Shown here piece by piece: positions 1 through 8,836 of a stretch of DNA of 64,000 nt. Positions within the stretch are counted from its first letter, which is position 1; each line of letters starts with the position of its first letter. Source of the stretch: Caenorhabditis remanei (lineage: Eukaryota; Nematoda; Chromadorea; Rhabditida; Rhabditidae); NCBI RefSeq assembly GCF_010183535.1, contig NC_071330.1, positions 434,001 to 498,000 on the forward strand, given 5' to 3'. The notes under the pieces were generated by a model, which worked only from the letters and a program-made list of their open reading frames with translations, was not told where the DNA came from and ran no database searches. The translations under genes and the position numbers were made by a program.

Positions 1-1499
1 TCGTCATCGTAATCGTAATCAGACTCATCGTAGCGGGATAAATCGTATCTCTTGTAGTAGTCATCCTCCTTTTCGATAGTCTTCTGCTCCGCTGGAATCA
101 CTTGACAAGACAACGAGGGAGCGAATCGCTCCGTCGGAAGAATTCTGATGAGAATGTGTTTCGATTCGTTGTCCGTACGGATACGAATGTAGTTTTCTTC
201 TGATTTTCTGGAAAAATAATATTTTGTCTTTTATTTCATACTTGCAAAGTAGTTCTACCACTACGGACCTACTACGGGCCGAATGGCTATTCGTTAATGT
301 GCCGCGGGCCGAGCTAGAATGGCTTTTTTGGCCATTTTCGTGTTTTTTGGAACTTTTTCCCGGCTCCGCGGCACATTAACGAATAGCCATCCCGGCCCGT
401 GTCGGTCCGGTTTGCAAGTATGGTTTATTTTCGAACTAACACAGCACGATCGCCAAAATTCGTGAAAAAGTGGCGGAAGACTCTGGGGGTACTTAGTGAA
501 GCAAAAGATTTTTTGGCCGATTGGAACGTCGTTTTCGATCCATCTCTGTAACAAGAATATATTTAACAATCGATTGAAAAAAAACGATACTTTAATTAAA
601 TCGAACACGAGAACATTATTGAACTGTCTCAGAGTTAGAAGACTTTTGACATTGGTGACCTGAAAATTAATTATTTTATAAATTTTCAAAACCAAAGTAT
701 ACTTTACCGTTGGCGACTTCAGAAATGCCTCCGTCTCCAATACACCAATTGCATCATTTCGACACAACACTTCAATCGATTCAAGCATTTTTTTATCGAC
801 TTTATTTAGGAAAAACTCAGTCAACTGCGTACTGGTCGTATGGAAAATGATACGCTTTACGAGGATAGTATCGATTTGACTATTTTTCAGATATTCCACC
901 CATTTATTGACTTTTTCCTTTGGTACGAATACTTGAAGGCGCTCGATAATTCCATATTTTAGAATATAAGTGAGAAGTTTGCTTCCACATGAACCTGTAT
1001 GTTTATTACGGGCACATTTGTCTGTTTCATGGAGAAAATAATCGGTTTCATCCTCGACTTCAATTCCACCTTTACACATATAGACATTATCGATTGGATA
1101 GAGGCGAGAATCAACAAGAGATCTTTCAGCACGGGCGGTATGTCGGAGGTTTAATCTGAAAGTTTTCTTTTTAATTTGGCAACGGAAATTGATGTGATGA
1201 ATGAATATGAACCTGGTCTCAAAATCCATTCGACTGATACATTCCATCTTAATTTCCGGCGGGAATTCGTTCCATTTCTCCATGATTGTCAAATCAACAG
1301 CTCCAGTTTTCACGAATTTTTGCCTTTCCATATCTGCCATTTTCTCCAATTTTCCGATTATTTTCTCCATCATTTCTACTTGAATATTTTGTTTCTTCTT
1401 CATTTCTTCCATCTCTTCTGTCAACTTTCTGAAATTTTCTTGGTTTTCCTCTCGAATCGATAGCAGTTCTTCAAGAATCGCCGTGATGTTTTCAGTCAT
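1..1499 (-). CDS. F-box / FTH (DUF38-like) protein, partial at left edge
   Basis: Reads on the minus strand from ATG 1499. Exons inferred from GT..AG borders: 1499-708, 659-591, 545-448 and 207 to the window edge; the phases join without a stop. Residues 1-70 are a charged coiled coil (EENQENFRKLTEEMEEMKKK). An F-box-like stretch follows (WNEFPPEIKMECISRMDF), then a region typical of the large Caenorhabditis F-box/FTH family. The last exon (YIRIRTDNESKHILIRI) reads like an FTH C-terminus and then becomes acidic (DESDYDYDD). Such proteins are thought to be SCF ubiquitin-ligase substrate adaptors; that role is inferred from family. Introns 1 and 2 are 48 and 45 bp and in frame, so an unspliced reading stays open to 294, but that end lies inside a palindromic repeat and is probably artificial. 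The donor at 447 (GTGCTG) is weak, so the exon 3/4 junction is the least certain part. Confidence 0.72.
243..447. repeat. Palindromic GC-rich element inside the F-box gene intron
   Basis: Positions about 262-420 form a foldback: ACGGGCCG and GAATGGCTATTCGTTAATG on the left arm recur inverted as CATTAACGAATAGCCATC and CCCGTGTC on the right. The centre is TGGCTTTTTTGGCCATTTT. It is the same family as the element at 56.76-57.12 kb. It sits in the predicted 240 bp last visible intron of the F-box gene, between the acceptor at 208 and the donor at 447. Confidence 0.8.
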
Positions 1500-2286
1500 C
1501 TTCTGGAAATTTAGCTTATGGTTGAAAAATTTAAGAGAAAAATAAGTTTAAAAAAGAAGAAATAGTAAAATTTTTATTAAGAAATGGAAAGGAGAGTACG
1601 GTAGACAACCAAACACTTTGCGGACCTACAGTACCATATCTGTTTTCGTTATTTTGTTTTCTCTGTGACGTCATTTTTTTGTTAGTTTTTGGACGAAAAA
1701 CTGTCAAAAAGTTGTTTTTTTTTATTAAAAATCGGAAAATAAATCAGTCACTTCTCTTTGAAATTATGGTAGATGAGCTGGAACTTGTTTTTCGTTCCCT
1801 CGTGATCAGTGTGCTCCACCGGTGAAAAAACCGGCGACAACCCGGTTTTTTTCACCGGCGAAAACTGTTGTACTTACCGGTGAAATTTTTCTCGGTTTTT
1901 CAGAAATAGAAACCAGACTCTTACAAAATATTTCTATCGCAAACGAGAGAGTATAGGCGAGAGACGTAGAGTAATATTTCGTGCCGACACAAATTTTCAA
2001 CACTTTTGATCTATTATCGGTGTTTTTCATATTAGCAATGCAACCGCGCTCTACCGAAACCAAAGAAAATTGTGTGGGAATGATTTTTTAACAATTTACA
2101 AAAGAAATTATGAACATCAGCGAAAATATATCAAAAATCGGTGAAAATATGTGTTTCCGCAAAAAAATACTTTGCGTCTCTCGCCGATACTCTCTCGTTT
2201 TCGGTGGAAACGGTTTTTTTCATTTTGAAACCGAGTTTCTCTTCATTTTTCCCATAATATCCTAATATCAAACTCTTATTTTCCAG
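1500..2286. other. Intergenic stretch with a degenerate MITE
   Basis: I see no coding exon. 1815-1890 has a short CCGGTGAAAAAACCGG-type inverted repeat. 1937-2210 is a degenerate copy of the GCAAACGAGAGAGTAT palindrome also found at 3.3, 4.05 and 12.3 kb. 2030-2060 carries the end of another family (CGCTCTACCGAAAC). The stretch ends with a pyrimidine-rich acceptor (TTATTTTCCAG) for the exon at 2287. Confidence 0.6.
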
Positions 2287-2415
2287 GAATTCGACACTCA
2301 AGACAACGCGATCGGCGATTCGACGGAAGCGGCCGCCCAGATCGCGGCTCAAATCGAGAAGCGTCGTGTCCGCAAGAAGAAGTCTCAATCTGCCAAGTAC
2401 ACTGAATCCGATTAA
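2287..2415 (+). pseudogene. BRX1: Orphan last exon of BRX1, directly upstream of MALSU1
   Basis: A clean acceptor (TTTTCCAG) opens a phase-0 exon of 42 codons ending in TAA. It begins EFDTQDNAIGDSTEAAAQ and ends with a basic tail (KRRVRKKKSQSAKYTESD), as expected for the C-terminus of a nucleolar ribosome-biogenesis protein. No upstream exon of the same gene lies in 1-2286. The exon fits in phase after the BRX1 body at 10.06-12.08 kb; together they make 352 codons, the length I recall for C. elegans K12H4.3 (from memory, not checked). Assignment to BRX1 is inference from phase, composition, length and its place just before MALSU1. Whether it is functional or stranded depends on whether the assembly order is right. 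Confidence 0.6.
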
Positions 2416-2574
2416 TTCCTTTTTCATTGTTTTCTGCTATTTTTGTTATCATTTTCTTGTTATTCCCCCACTCTCTGAATTTATCTCATTGTTGTTGATT
2501 CTTTATTTTGAAATTTCATTGTTTTTCATTTTATTCGGTTTTCTTTGTATACCATTTTCACAGAATTTTCCAGA

Positions 2575-4820
2575 ATGCTCACCAGATTCCTTCGCTCCGG
2601 ACTCCGCCCCCAACTCAGATGTCTCTCCCAACAGACGCCTCATATCGAAGAGGAATATTTTGAGGATTTCGAGCCACAATTGACGACGACAGATCTAGAA
2701 GACGTCGTCGTCAAGGGATTCTCGACTTCAGATGACGTGGATTTCGTGGGGAATGTAGTTGGGGCGTTGACGAAGCAAAGGGCGAAGGATTTGTTCGTTG
2801 TGAGGTCAGAAGAGAAGGAGATGACTCCGTATAGTCATCGGGTAAGGAAGAATTTCAAAATTTTGAACTTTTTTTTTTGAATTTTTCATCAAAAATGTGA
2901 TTTTTGCGAAAAATTGAAAAAAAAAGTTGAATTTCGGCACCAACATCAGCGCCTAGAGACCGGGATCCGCAACGCAAGTGCGGCAGGGAAAAGTGGGCGG
3001 AGCCTAAAAATTTTAACGGGCGCGACATTGAATTTCAAGTGAAATTCGTGTTTTTATCGATTTTTTCGCCGCATTTTTTGCGTTTTTTTGTACATTTTCA
3101 ATTTTTAATCGATTAAAACACGAATTTTACTTGAAATTCCTTGTTATTATAAATCTGGTGAAATTTCATCCGCTTGCAGTTTAAGCTCCGCCCACAACAC
3201 CCTGCCGCACTTGCGTTTTTGAAATTTTGATTTTTTTGCAAAAACGTCGAATTTTCGGCTGTTCCCAACTATTAGCGGAGCATTTTCATTTCAACTGCGC
3301 CCCACCGCAAACGAGAGAGTATCATCGGCGAGAGACGCAGAGTTTTTTTCTGGCGCGAAACATATTTTCACCATTTTTGATCTATTTTTACAAATTTTAA
3401 TTTAAAAATTGCCAATTTTCAAGAAACAATTATGCAAAAATAGATCAAAAATGGTGAAAATCTGTTTCGCGCCAGAAAAAACTCTGTGTCTCTCACCGAT
3501 ACTCTCTCGTTTGCGGCGGGGCGCAGTTGTAAGAAGGCGTGGGCTGCTAATATCAATATAACTAGGATTTTTGACAATTTTTGATAAAACTTTTATACAT
3601 TTTTTGAAAACTTTTGTGAAAAAATGCTGACTCCGGGCCGATATTTTGCAAATCCTCATTCCTCAGATAATCTGCTCTGTGTTCAACTCGCGTCAAGCCG
3701 CAGCAATATCTGAAAATCTTCGATCGATACTGAAAATCGATGGGAATACGGTATCGAATGGAATATTGTCACACGTGAAAAAGAGTACGAAGAGAAGCAA
3801 CGGATGGTATGTCAGTGAGATCGATAGGGTTCAGGTGAGATTGATACAATCGCGTAAACCCAAGAAAATAGTGTGCGAAATTGAGAGATCCAGAGAAAAA
3901 GAGGCATTTGTCAAAGGGATTTCGGTAGAGCGCAGTTGTTAGAACTGTGTCGAGCTAATATGGCTGAAAACGACTATTTTACACCTGATACTCATAATTT
4001 TAACTTTTTTTGCCAATTTTTATTAGCAGCCCACGCCTTCTTACAACGGCGCCCCACCGCAAACGAGAGAGTATCATCGGCGAGAGACGCAGAGTTTTTT
4101 CTGGCGCGAAACAGATTTTCACCATTTTTGATCTATTTTTGCAAAATTTTCACTCGGAAATTGGCAAATTTTAAATTAAAACTTTTGAAAATAGATCAAA
4201 AATGGTGAAAATCTGTTTCGCGCCAGAAAAAACTCTGCGTCTCTCGCCAACGATACTCTCTCGTTTGCGGTGGGGCGCGGTTGAAATGAAAATGCTCTGC
4301 TCATGATATTGCTGAAAACGACTATTTTACACCTGATACTCATAATTTTTTAATTTTTTTTGCCGATTTTTATAATTTCGAGGAAAACATTTCAAGTACT
4401 GTCGAAAAAATAAAGTTTCGACAAGGATTTTCAAAAAAAATTTCGCGGGCTGGAACGCGCAAGCGCATAAAGTTCTGGGCGGAGCTTAAACTGAAAATAA
4501 GCGGCGCGGTTCTAATTCCAGTTGTTTTTTCCAAATTAAGAACCGCGCCGCTTGCAGTTTAAGCTCCGCCCAGAACTTTATGCGCTTGCGTGTTCCAGCC
4601 CGCGAATTTTTTTTTGAAAATCCTTGTCGAAACTTTATTTTTTCGACAGTATTCCATCGATTTTCACTCAAAAAAACCCCAATAATTGCAGATCCACGTG
4701 ATGAGTGAAGAGTGTCGTGAGAAATACGATCTGGAGGCGATTTGGGCGGGCGACGATCGGATTCTGGAGGAGATTGATGAGTTGAAACAGAAGACGTTGT
4801 TGCCACCGCAGAGGAGATAA
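2575..4820 (+). CDS. MALSU1: MALSU1/RsfS (iojap) family mitochondrial ribosome assembly factor
   Basis: Exons 2575-2841, 3667-3834 and 4692-4820, all phase 0, give 187 aa. Residues 1-25 (MLTRFLRSGLRPQLRCLS) look like a mitochondrial presequence. The iojap/RsfS core follows: DVDFVGNVVGALTKQRAKDL, then SNGWYVSEIDRVQIHVMSEE and REKYDLEAIWAGD, matching the family signature of a DxxDVVVH-like strand and a YxLExLW motif. Members bind uL14 of the mitochondrial large subunit and block premature subunit joining. The start is the ATG right after TTTTCCAGA, 159 bp downstream of the BRX1-type stop, which suggests SL2 trans-splicing as a downstream operon gene. Introns 1 (825 bp) and 2 (857 bp) are swollen by palindromic insertions. 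This is the only copy in the window with exon 1. Confidence 0.85.
2936..3245. repeat. Foldback element with GGCGGAGC arms in MALSU1 intron 1
   Basis: Left arm near 2965-3010 (CGCAACGCAAGTGCGGCAGG, then GTGGGCGGAGCCTAAA) matches inverted right arm near 3178-3220 (TTTAAGCTCCGCCCACAA, then CCTGCCGCACTTGCGTT). An inner inverted pair, GAATTTCAAGTGAAATTCGTG and ACACGAATTTTACTTGAAATTC, lies between them. No coding capacity. Confidence 0.75.
3300..3535. repeat. Palindromic MITE, GCAAACGAGAGAGTAT family
   Basis: Arms CGCAAACGAGAGAGTATCAT / GATACTCTCTCGTTTGCGG face each other, with nested inverted segments GAGAGACGCAGAGTTTTTT, CTGGCGCGAAAC and CACCATTTTTGATCTATTTT. Near-perfect foldback of about 235 bp with no ORF. 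It lies in MALSU1 intron 1. Relatives are at 4.05, 12.31, 14.45 (right half) and 15.1 kb, with a degenerate copy at 1.94 kb. Confidence 0.85.
4047..4290. repeat. Palindromic MITE, GCAAACGAGAGAGTAT family
   Basis: Same foldback as at 3300-3535, here in MALSU1 intron 2. Arms: GCGCCCCACCGCAAACGAGA and TCTCGTTTGCGGTGGGGCGC. The 100 bases before it (3845-3950) hold the CGGTAGAGCGCAGTTGT end of a second family. Confidence 0.85.
4385..4672. repeat. Nearly perfect 270 bp palindrome in MALSU1 intron 2
   Basis: From TACTGTCGAAAAAATAAAG on the left to CTTTATTTTTTCGACAGTAT on the right the arms are almost fully complementary. They include CGCGGGCTGGAACGCGCAAG, GTTCTGGGCGGAGCTTAAAC and GCGGCGCGGTTCTAATT, around a centre near 4525. 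The minus-strand reading frame through it is a by-product of the palindrome. An almost identical copy is at 15.43-15.72 kb through block duplication. Confidence 0.85.
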
Positions 4821-5108
4821 TAATTTTAGGAATTTTTTATTGTTTTAAACCATTTTTTGTTGAAAATTTGGTCATTTTTTGGTCATAGAAATGTAAAATT
4901 TTGTGTATTATCTATTTCAGACACAAGAAATTGATGTTTTTCAGATTTTTACTGAAATTTTGAATTTTTGCTTTTAAAACCAATTTAAAGGAGGACTGAA
5001 GTCGTATTTTTTTATTGCAGATTATGATACTTCAGAAAATTCTGAGCAACTTTCATCATTGGAGCATATACTAAAAATCGCTCTAAATGCTCTAAATTCC
5101 CGTTTTCC
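4821..5108 (+). other. MALSU1 3' flank, repeated elsewhere in the window
   Basis: Non-coding AT-rich flank. The first ~170 bases (AGGAATTTTTTATTGTTTTA, then a TTTCAGACACA stretch) reappear at 15.87, 22.37 and 26.49 kb. It therefore serves as a marker for the MALSU1 3' end in rearranged copies. Confidence 0.6.
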
Positions 5109-5110
5109 CC

Positions 5111-5291
5111 ATACTTGTCAAATCACGGGCCGGCCCGGGCCGGGCCGGGCCGGGCCCTCTGAAAATTTCAGGGCCCGGGCCGGCCCGCAGGGCCCGCAGC
5201 AAGCTTTTTTTTCAATATTTTGACGGGCCGGCCCGGGCCGGGCCGGGCCGGGCCGGAAGATTTTTTTAGCGGGCCCGGCCCGTGACAAGTA
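5111..5291. repeat. GC-rich foldback element with CATACTTGTCA ends
   Basis: Starts CATACTTGTCAAATCACGGG and ends CCCGTGACAAGTATG, so the termini are an inverted repeat. The inside is almost pure GGGCCGGGCC repeat around a short AT spacer (GCAAGCTTTTTTTTCAATAT). No coding potential. The GC content stands out sharply from the AT-rich surroundings. Confidence 0.85.
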
Positions 5292-5299
5292 TGCGTTTT

Positions 5300-5425
5300 C
5301 CCGGCTGAAAAGGAGCCTTCGTGGAAGAGTTTTTGGGGGCCGAGGTCTCGACATTCTGCGCGGCCACGGGCTGCCGTGTAGTCCTCTCGGACAAGTTTTC
5401 CTTATCAATTTCTCGGTTTTTTCAC
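5300..5425 (+). repeat. Dispersed worm repeat (CCTTCGTGGAAGAGTTTTTG...)
   Basis: Contains GGGGGCCGAGGTCTCGACAT followed by GCTGCCGTGTAGTCCTCTCG. The second half recurs at 30.57 kb (GCTGCCGTGTAGTCCTCTCG), and the whole is duplicated at 16.35 kb. I read it as a dispersed repeat rather than the start of a gene, although one frame is open for 76 codons. Confidence 0.5.
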
Positions 5426-5634
5426 CTTTTTAGACGGTTTTCGTTGTTTTTTTTTTCAAATTTCATCGTTTTTTCGACAAAATATTACTTTAAATGCATT
5501 ATTGATCACATTTATATGTATTTTATACGATTATACAACTTTTCGAACTGAAATCGTTTGATTTACGCCGTATCTTCTTCTTTTCGTCTGGTTTTTTCTT
5601 TGTTGCATGAATTTTGCTGTTTTTCAGATTCAAA

Positions 5635-6020
5635 ATGACACGCAAGCAGCCAATCGACGTTCAACTCTCCAATTTTCTTCATTTTTGTGTTAGTTTGTTT
5701 CAGAACTTATGTTTTCTCTCCGCCAGTTTTTAATTTCAGAGCGATCGCTCCCGATAGACACCAGCCGGACACTCCGCCAAGCTGTCGGCCAGCTCGTCTT
5801 CGACACGGAGAACAGCGAAATTAGTCGTGTTAGTTTTAGAAGAAACTATTGTTGTTCTCTCCGCATATATTTCCAGATTCCGCCGCAGAAAAATACGACT
5901 GAAAGAAAGAGAAGTTCAATGGCAATAACGACAAAAAGAAAATGGCTTCTTCTGCTTTTTCAGAATTTATTGAGAAATAGTTTTTTTATTAACATTCCAA
6001 GAAGACAATTGAGATTTTAA
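5635..6020 (+). CDS. Small spliced gene of unknown function upstream of SPCS3
   Basis: Not recognised. After a TTTTTCAG acceptor an ATG at 5635 opens MTRKQPIDVQLSN. A second coding-like exon near 5709-5828 reads ERSLPIDTSRTLRQAVGQLV then FDTENSEISR. It is followed by a 45 bp GTTAGT..TTTCCAG intron and a basic segment (IPPQKNTTERKRSS) ending in a stop near 6018. How the 5635 ATG joins the next exon is unclear because the obvious acceptor gives a stop; a 38 bp intron 5689-5726 would keep the frame. The segment is identical in protein terms in the duplicate at 16.68-17.07 kb. It could be a short basic protein or the 5' part of a longer gene. I see no membrane segment. Confidence 0.35.
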
Positions 6021-6159
6021 ATAAACACTTTTAAATAATTGTTTTTTTTCATTCATTCATCCTTCCTTGTCTTGTCACTCGAGTCGACGCAATCAATCTT
6101 CTTTTCGAATCTTCTTTTCGAATTTTTGAAGCTAAAATCTCATTAAAATCAATTTCCAG

Positions 6160-7111
6160 AAGAAACGTGATGGACTACGCGACCGACGAGCAACAAGCCG
6201 ACTTGGCAACTCTCAACTTCAATCTCAACGTCGACTTCTCGAAACTTTTCAACTGGAATGTCAAACAACTCTTCGTCTATCTTGTCGCCGAATACAAGAC
6301 GCCAGTTAATGTAAGAACTTGGGGGAATGAGGGAGAAAATTGCGAAAATTGAGCTGAAAACTACTTGAATACGCATAAAATTCAACTATTTTTCATAAAT
6401 TTTACAGAAAATCTAGTAAATTCGATGATTTTCCGTCGAAAATCTTTGAAAATTCAACTATTTTCCAAAAATGTCGACGAAAAAATCGATTTTCTTTCAG
6501 GAAGTGAACCAAGTCGTGCTGTGGGATCGAATCGTCGAACGATCGGAGCGTGTTGTGATGGATGAGATCGGAATAAAACCAAAATACTACTTTTTGGATG
6601 ACGGAAGCAATTTGTTGAAACACGAGAATTTCACTTTCGTTTTGAGGTGAGCATTGTTGGATTTTAGCATAATTTCGAGCTAAAAATATGAAAAAACGAG
6701 CGGAAATTCAAATTTTTTGGCTTAAAACCTCAAAAGTGTTGTAGCAATCTGAGATTTTTGATGATTTCAGCTCAAAATTACAGATTTTTTATTAAAAAAC
6801 CGGGTATTTCGATAAAATTCAACTTGAAGGAGCAACTTTAACGCATTCCTTGTTGTCATTTGATAATTTTGACAATTTTGCGGCGTAAAACTTGGAAACT
6901 AGATTAATTTTATAAAGTTTTAGTGATTTTTACGCAGGAACCGAAATTTTCGCGTTTTCCAGCCTAAAATTTCCAAGTTTTAAGCAATAAATCATCCTTT
7001 TCTTCCAGATACAACGTCATCCTAAACGCCGGATACCTCCGTCTCGTCCAATCGTCCGATCAAATTGTCGTCCCATTCCCATCCACCTACAGTACTACTA
7101 GACGATCATAA
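6160..7111 (+). CDS. spcs-3: Signal peptidase complex subunit 3 (SPC22/23), copy A, N-terminus not found
   Basis: Exons 6160-6310, 6501-6646 and 7009-7111 (TAA 7109-7111). The translation starts inside the family (RNVMDYATDEQQADLATLNF) and continues FNWNVKQLFVYLVAEYKT, NQVVLWDRIVERSERVVMD and KYYFLDDGSNLL, ending VPFPSTYSTTRRS. This matches the SPC22/23 luminal domain, including the N-glycosylation sequon (NFT). SPCS3 is a type II ER membrane subunit needed for signal peptidase activity. The first exon enters in phase 2 after TTTCCAG, so an upstream exon with the cytosolic end and signal anchor is required. None is visible in 4.8-6.16 kb; starting at the internal ATG would give a protein without an anchor. 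Confidence 0.8.
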
Positions 7112-7281
7112 TCTATTGTTTTTAAATCTGAAAATTGTAAAATATGGGTTTCTTTTTTCATTTTTCTCTCTGTAATTTTCATAATTTATTTTCTTCTTTT
7201 TCTCTCCGTCTATCTCTCTACCAAAGTAATTCATTTTCTTCGTCCTCCTCTCATAATATCAAGCTGTTCATTTATAAAATA

Positions 7282-7510
7282 CCAGCCTGTCTCCCCCGCC
7301 TTCGGCGGTTGAGCCGGCTGGTCTCTCTTCATTCACGTGGTCATTGACTTTCGAATGTGCCCGCATGGCCGAGTGGTTTAAAGCGGCGGTCGTTTTCCAA
7401 AGCACGCCAGTTCGGTTTTGCCTCCTGGCTAAGTTTCTCTCCTCTTCCCAAAACCGTTGCGGACAGCGCCTCAGACAACGCCCAATTGTCTTTTATATAT
7501 AAGAATGATA
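7282..7510. mobile_element. Insertion carrying a tRNA-like sequence, present only in copy A
   Basis: The duplicate at 18.31 kb reads TTCATAAAATCTACTTTTTT straight through, whereas here about 228 bp separate the equivalent flanks. The insert starts with a hairpin (ACCAGCC...GGCTGGT around CCGCCTTCGGCGG) and contains a tRNA-like A box (TGGCCGAGTGGTTTAAAGC) and a weak B box (AGTTCGGTTT). It looks like a tRNA-related insertion; no target duplication is obvious. Confidence 0.6.
7359..7463 (+). pseudogene. tRNA-like sequence (Ser/Leu-type A box)
   Basis: GCCCGCATGGCCGAGTGG resembles the start of a class II tRNA, and TTGCGGAC about 100 nt later could pair with GCCCGCA apart from one mismatch. The anticodon arm and T arm do not fold convincingly, so I treat it as a decayed or SINE-type tRNA copy rather than a working tRNA. 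Confidence 0.35.
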
Positions 7511-7519
7511 CTTTTTTCG

Positions 7520-7655
7520 AGATTTCATTGCAGTTTTCATGTTTTTTCTCGATTTTTCGGTGATTTTTTACCGATTTTTTATCTTACCCACGCGTTTGTC
7601 TCTTTCTCCCTTCTAATCCATCACTTTCAGACCACTAACACTACTATCACCAGCC
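7520..7655 (+). promoter_or_regulatory. Shared 5' leader of zinc-finger and BRX1 copies (first example)
   Basis: About 130 bp running TTTCATTGCAGTTTTCATG, TTTTCGGTGATTTTTTACCG, CACGCGTTTGTCTC and TTCTAATCCATCACTTTCAG up to the leader before the ATG. Versions of it stand in front of every zinc-finger module except the one at 12.67 kb, which has only the last 30 bp, and in front of all three BRX1 starts (10.06, 13.78 and 21.09 kb). It holds two acceptor-like sequences (CATTGCAG, CACTTTCAG), so it may be promoter plus 5' UTR with a cis or SL splice acceptor. Confidence 0.6.
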
Positions 7656-7884
7656 ATGGCCGTCACCCAGCAGATGTTGTGTCCACTGTGTAGTGAATTG
7701 TTCACAGACACAAGACACGCCTACAAACATTTCCACTATAGGTATGCAAAAAGTTTCAGAGTGCTTTTAAAAAATTGATTTCAGGCGATTTCTGTGTGGA
7801 GAAGAAGGTTGCAATCGAAAGTTCTACACTGAGGATGAGAAGGTGGCACATTGTGCAGAGGAAGGGCACAGGGAAACGTTCAAG
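7656..7884 (+). CDS. Two-zinc-finger module 1 (cluster A)
   Basis: Exons 7656-7741 and 7785-7884, 62 codons ending in phase 0 at a GTAATAATG donor. Finger 1 is C9-x2-C12-x8-H21-x3-H25 (CPLCSELFTDTRHAYKH), shorter than the classic spacing. Finger 2 is classic: C33-x4-C38-x12-H51-x5-H57 (CGEEGCNRKFYTEDEKVAH). The 43 bp intron splits an Arg codon between the fingers. No stop-containing terminal exon follows before the next module. The first acceptor in matching phase that I can see is at 9373, giving a 96 aa protein if joined. Family not recognised; nucleic-acid binding is inferred from the fingers only. Confidence 0.6.
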
Positions 7885-8212
7885 GTAATAATGATAATAA
7901 TTTAAGCTATTTCGGTGCTTTTTGCACAGAAAACAGTTGAAAATTGCAATTTTTCGTCTTAAAATTGGTGTTTTGTCTCTTTTGAAAATGATGTTTTCAG
8001 GCTGAAAATTGGAAAAAAAAAACAATTTTTCATCTGAAAAATGACAATTTAGAAAAATGACAATCGGGATTCCATTGCAGTTTTCATGTTTTTTTCTCGA
8101 TTGTTCGGTAGTTTCTCACCGATTTTTTATCTTTCCCACGCGTTTGTCTCTTTCTCCCTTCTAATCCATCACTTTCAGAGTCACAACAGCAACAGCAAAC
8201 TCAACAGCAAAA

Positions 8213-8439
8213 ATGGCGACTTCTCGACTCCATTGTCCGATTTGCGCTGAGGACTTCGATGACATCCGGCACGTGCTCCACGACCTCCGTTATCGGTATG
8301 CAAAAAGTTTCAGAATTCTTTTAAAAAATTGATTTTCAGTCGTTTCCCTTGCGGTGAGCAAGGATGTCGACGTGAATTCTACACGGAGATTGAGAGGACA
8401 GCTCACGCCACCGTAACCCAGCACCAGGAATCGTTCCGG
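8213..8439 (+). CDS. Two-zinc-finger module 2 (cluster A)
   Basis: Exons 8213-8295 and 8340-8439. The N-terminus is MATSRLHCPICAEDFDD; finger 1 is degenerate at its end because the second His is replaced (HVLHDLRYR where relatives have HVLKHFRYR). Finger 2 is CGEQGCRREFYTEIERTAH with a later His. It ends in phase 0 at CGG|GTAATAATG with no terminal exon of its own. Like its neighbours it has its own copy of the shared leader (8.06-8.18 kb) and an ATG preceded by a CAACAGCAAAA-type leader. Confidence 0.55.
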
Positions 8440-8836
8440 GTAATAATGATAATAATTTAAGCTATTTCGGTGCTTTTTGCATAGAAAACAGCTGAAAATT
8501 TCAGTTTTTCGTCTTAAAATTGGTGTTTTTGTCTCTTTTGCAATAAAAATCTGGAAAACTGGCGGAAAATGTAATGTTTCATCTCAAAACAAGGGTTTCT
8601 GGAAAATTTGAAAATGATGTTTTGAGGCTGAAAATTGGAAAAAAAAACAATTTTTCATCTGAAAAATGACAATTTAGAAAAATGACAATCGGGATTCCGT
8701 TGCAGTTTTCATGTTTTTTCTCGATTGTTCGGTAGTTTCTCACCGATTTTTTATCTTTCCCACGCGTTTGTCTCTTTCTCCCTTCTAATCCATCACTTTC
8801 AGAGTCACAACAGCAACAGCAAACTCAACAGCAAAA

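Noticed and set aside
294..1499. Single-exon 401-codon minus-strand gene
   Set aside because: The frame stays open only because two introns of 48 and 45 bp are multiples of three; its last 50 codons are palindromic repeat DNA.
2545..2574. Earlier in-frame start for MALSU1 at a TTG
   Set aside because: The ATG at 2575 directly follows an acceptor-like TTTTCCAGA and begins a plausible mitochondrial presequence.
5118..5408. Arg/Pro-rich minus-strand frames in the GC-rich islands (also 16.17 and 21.2 kb)
   Set aside because: They are translations of a palindromic GGGCCGGGCC element; no splice sites, and composition is dictated by the repeat.
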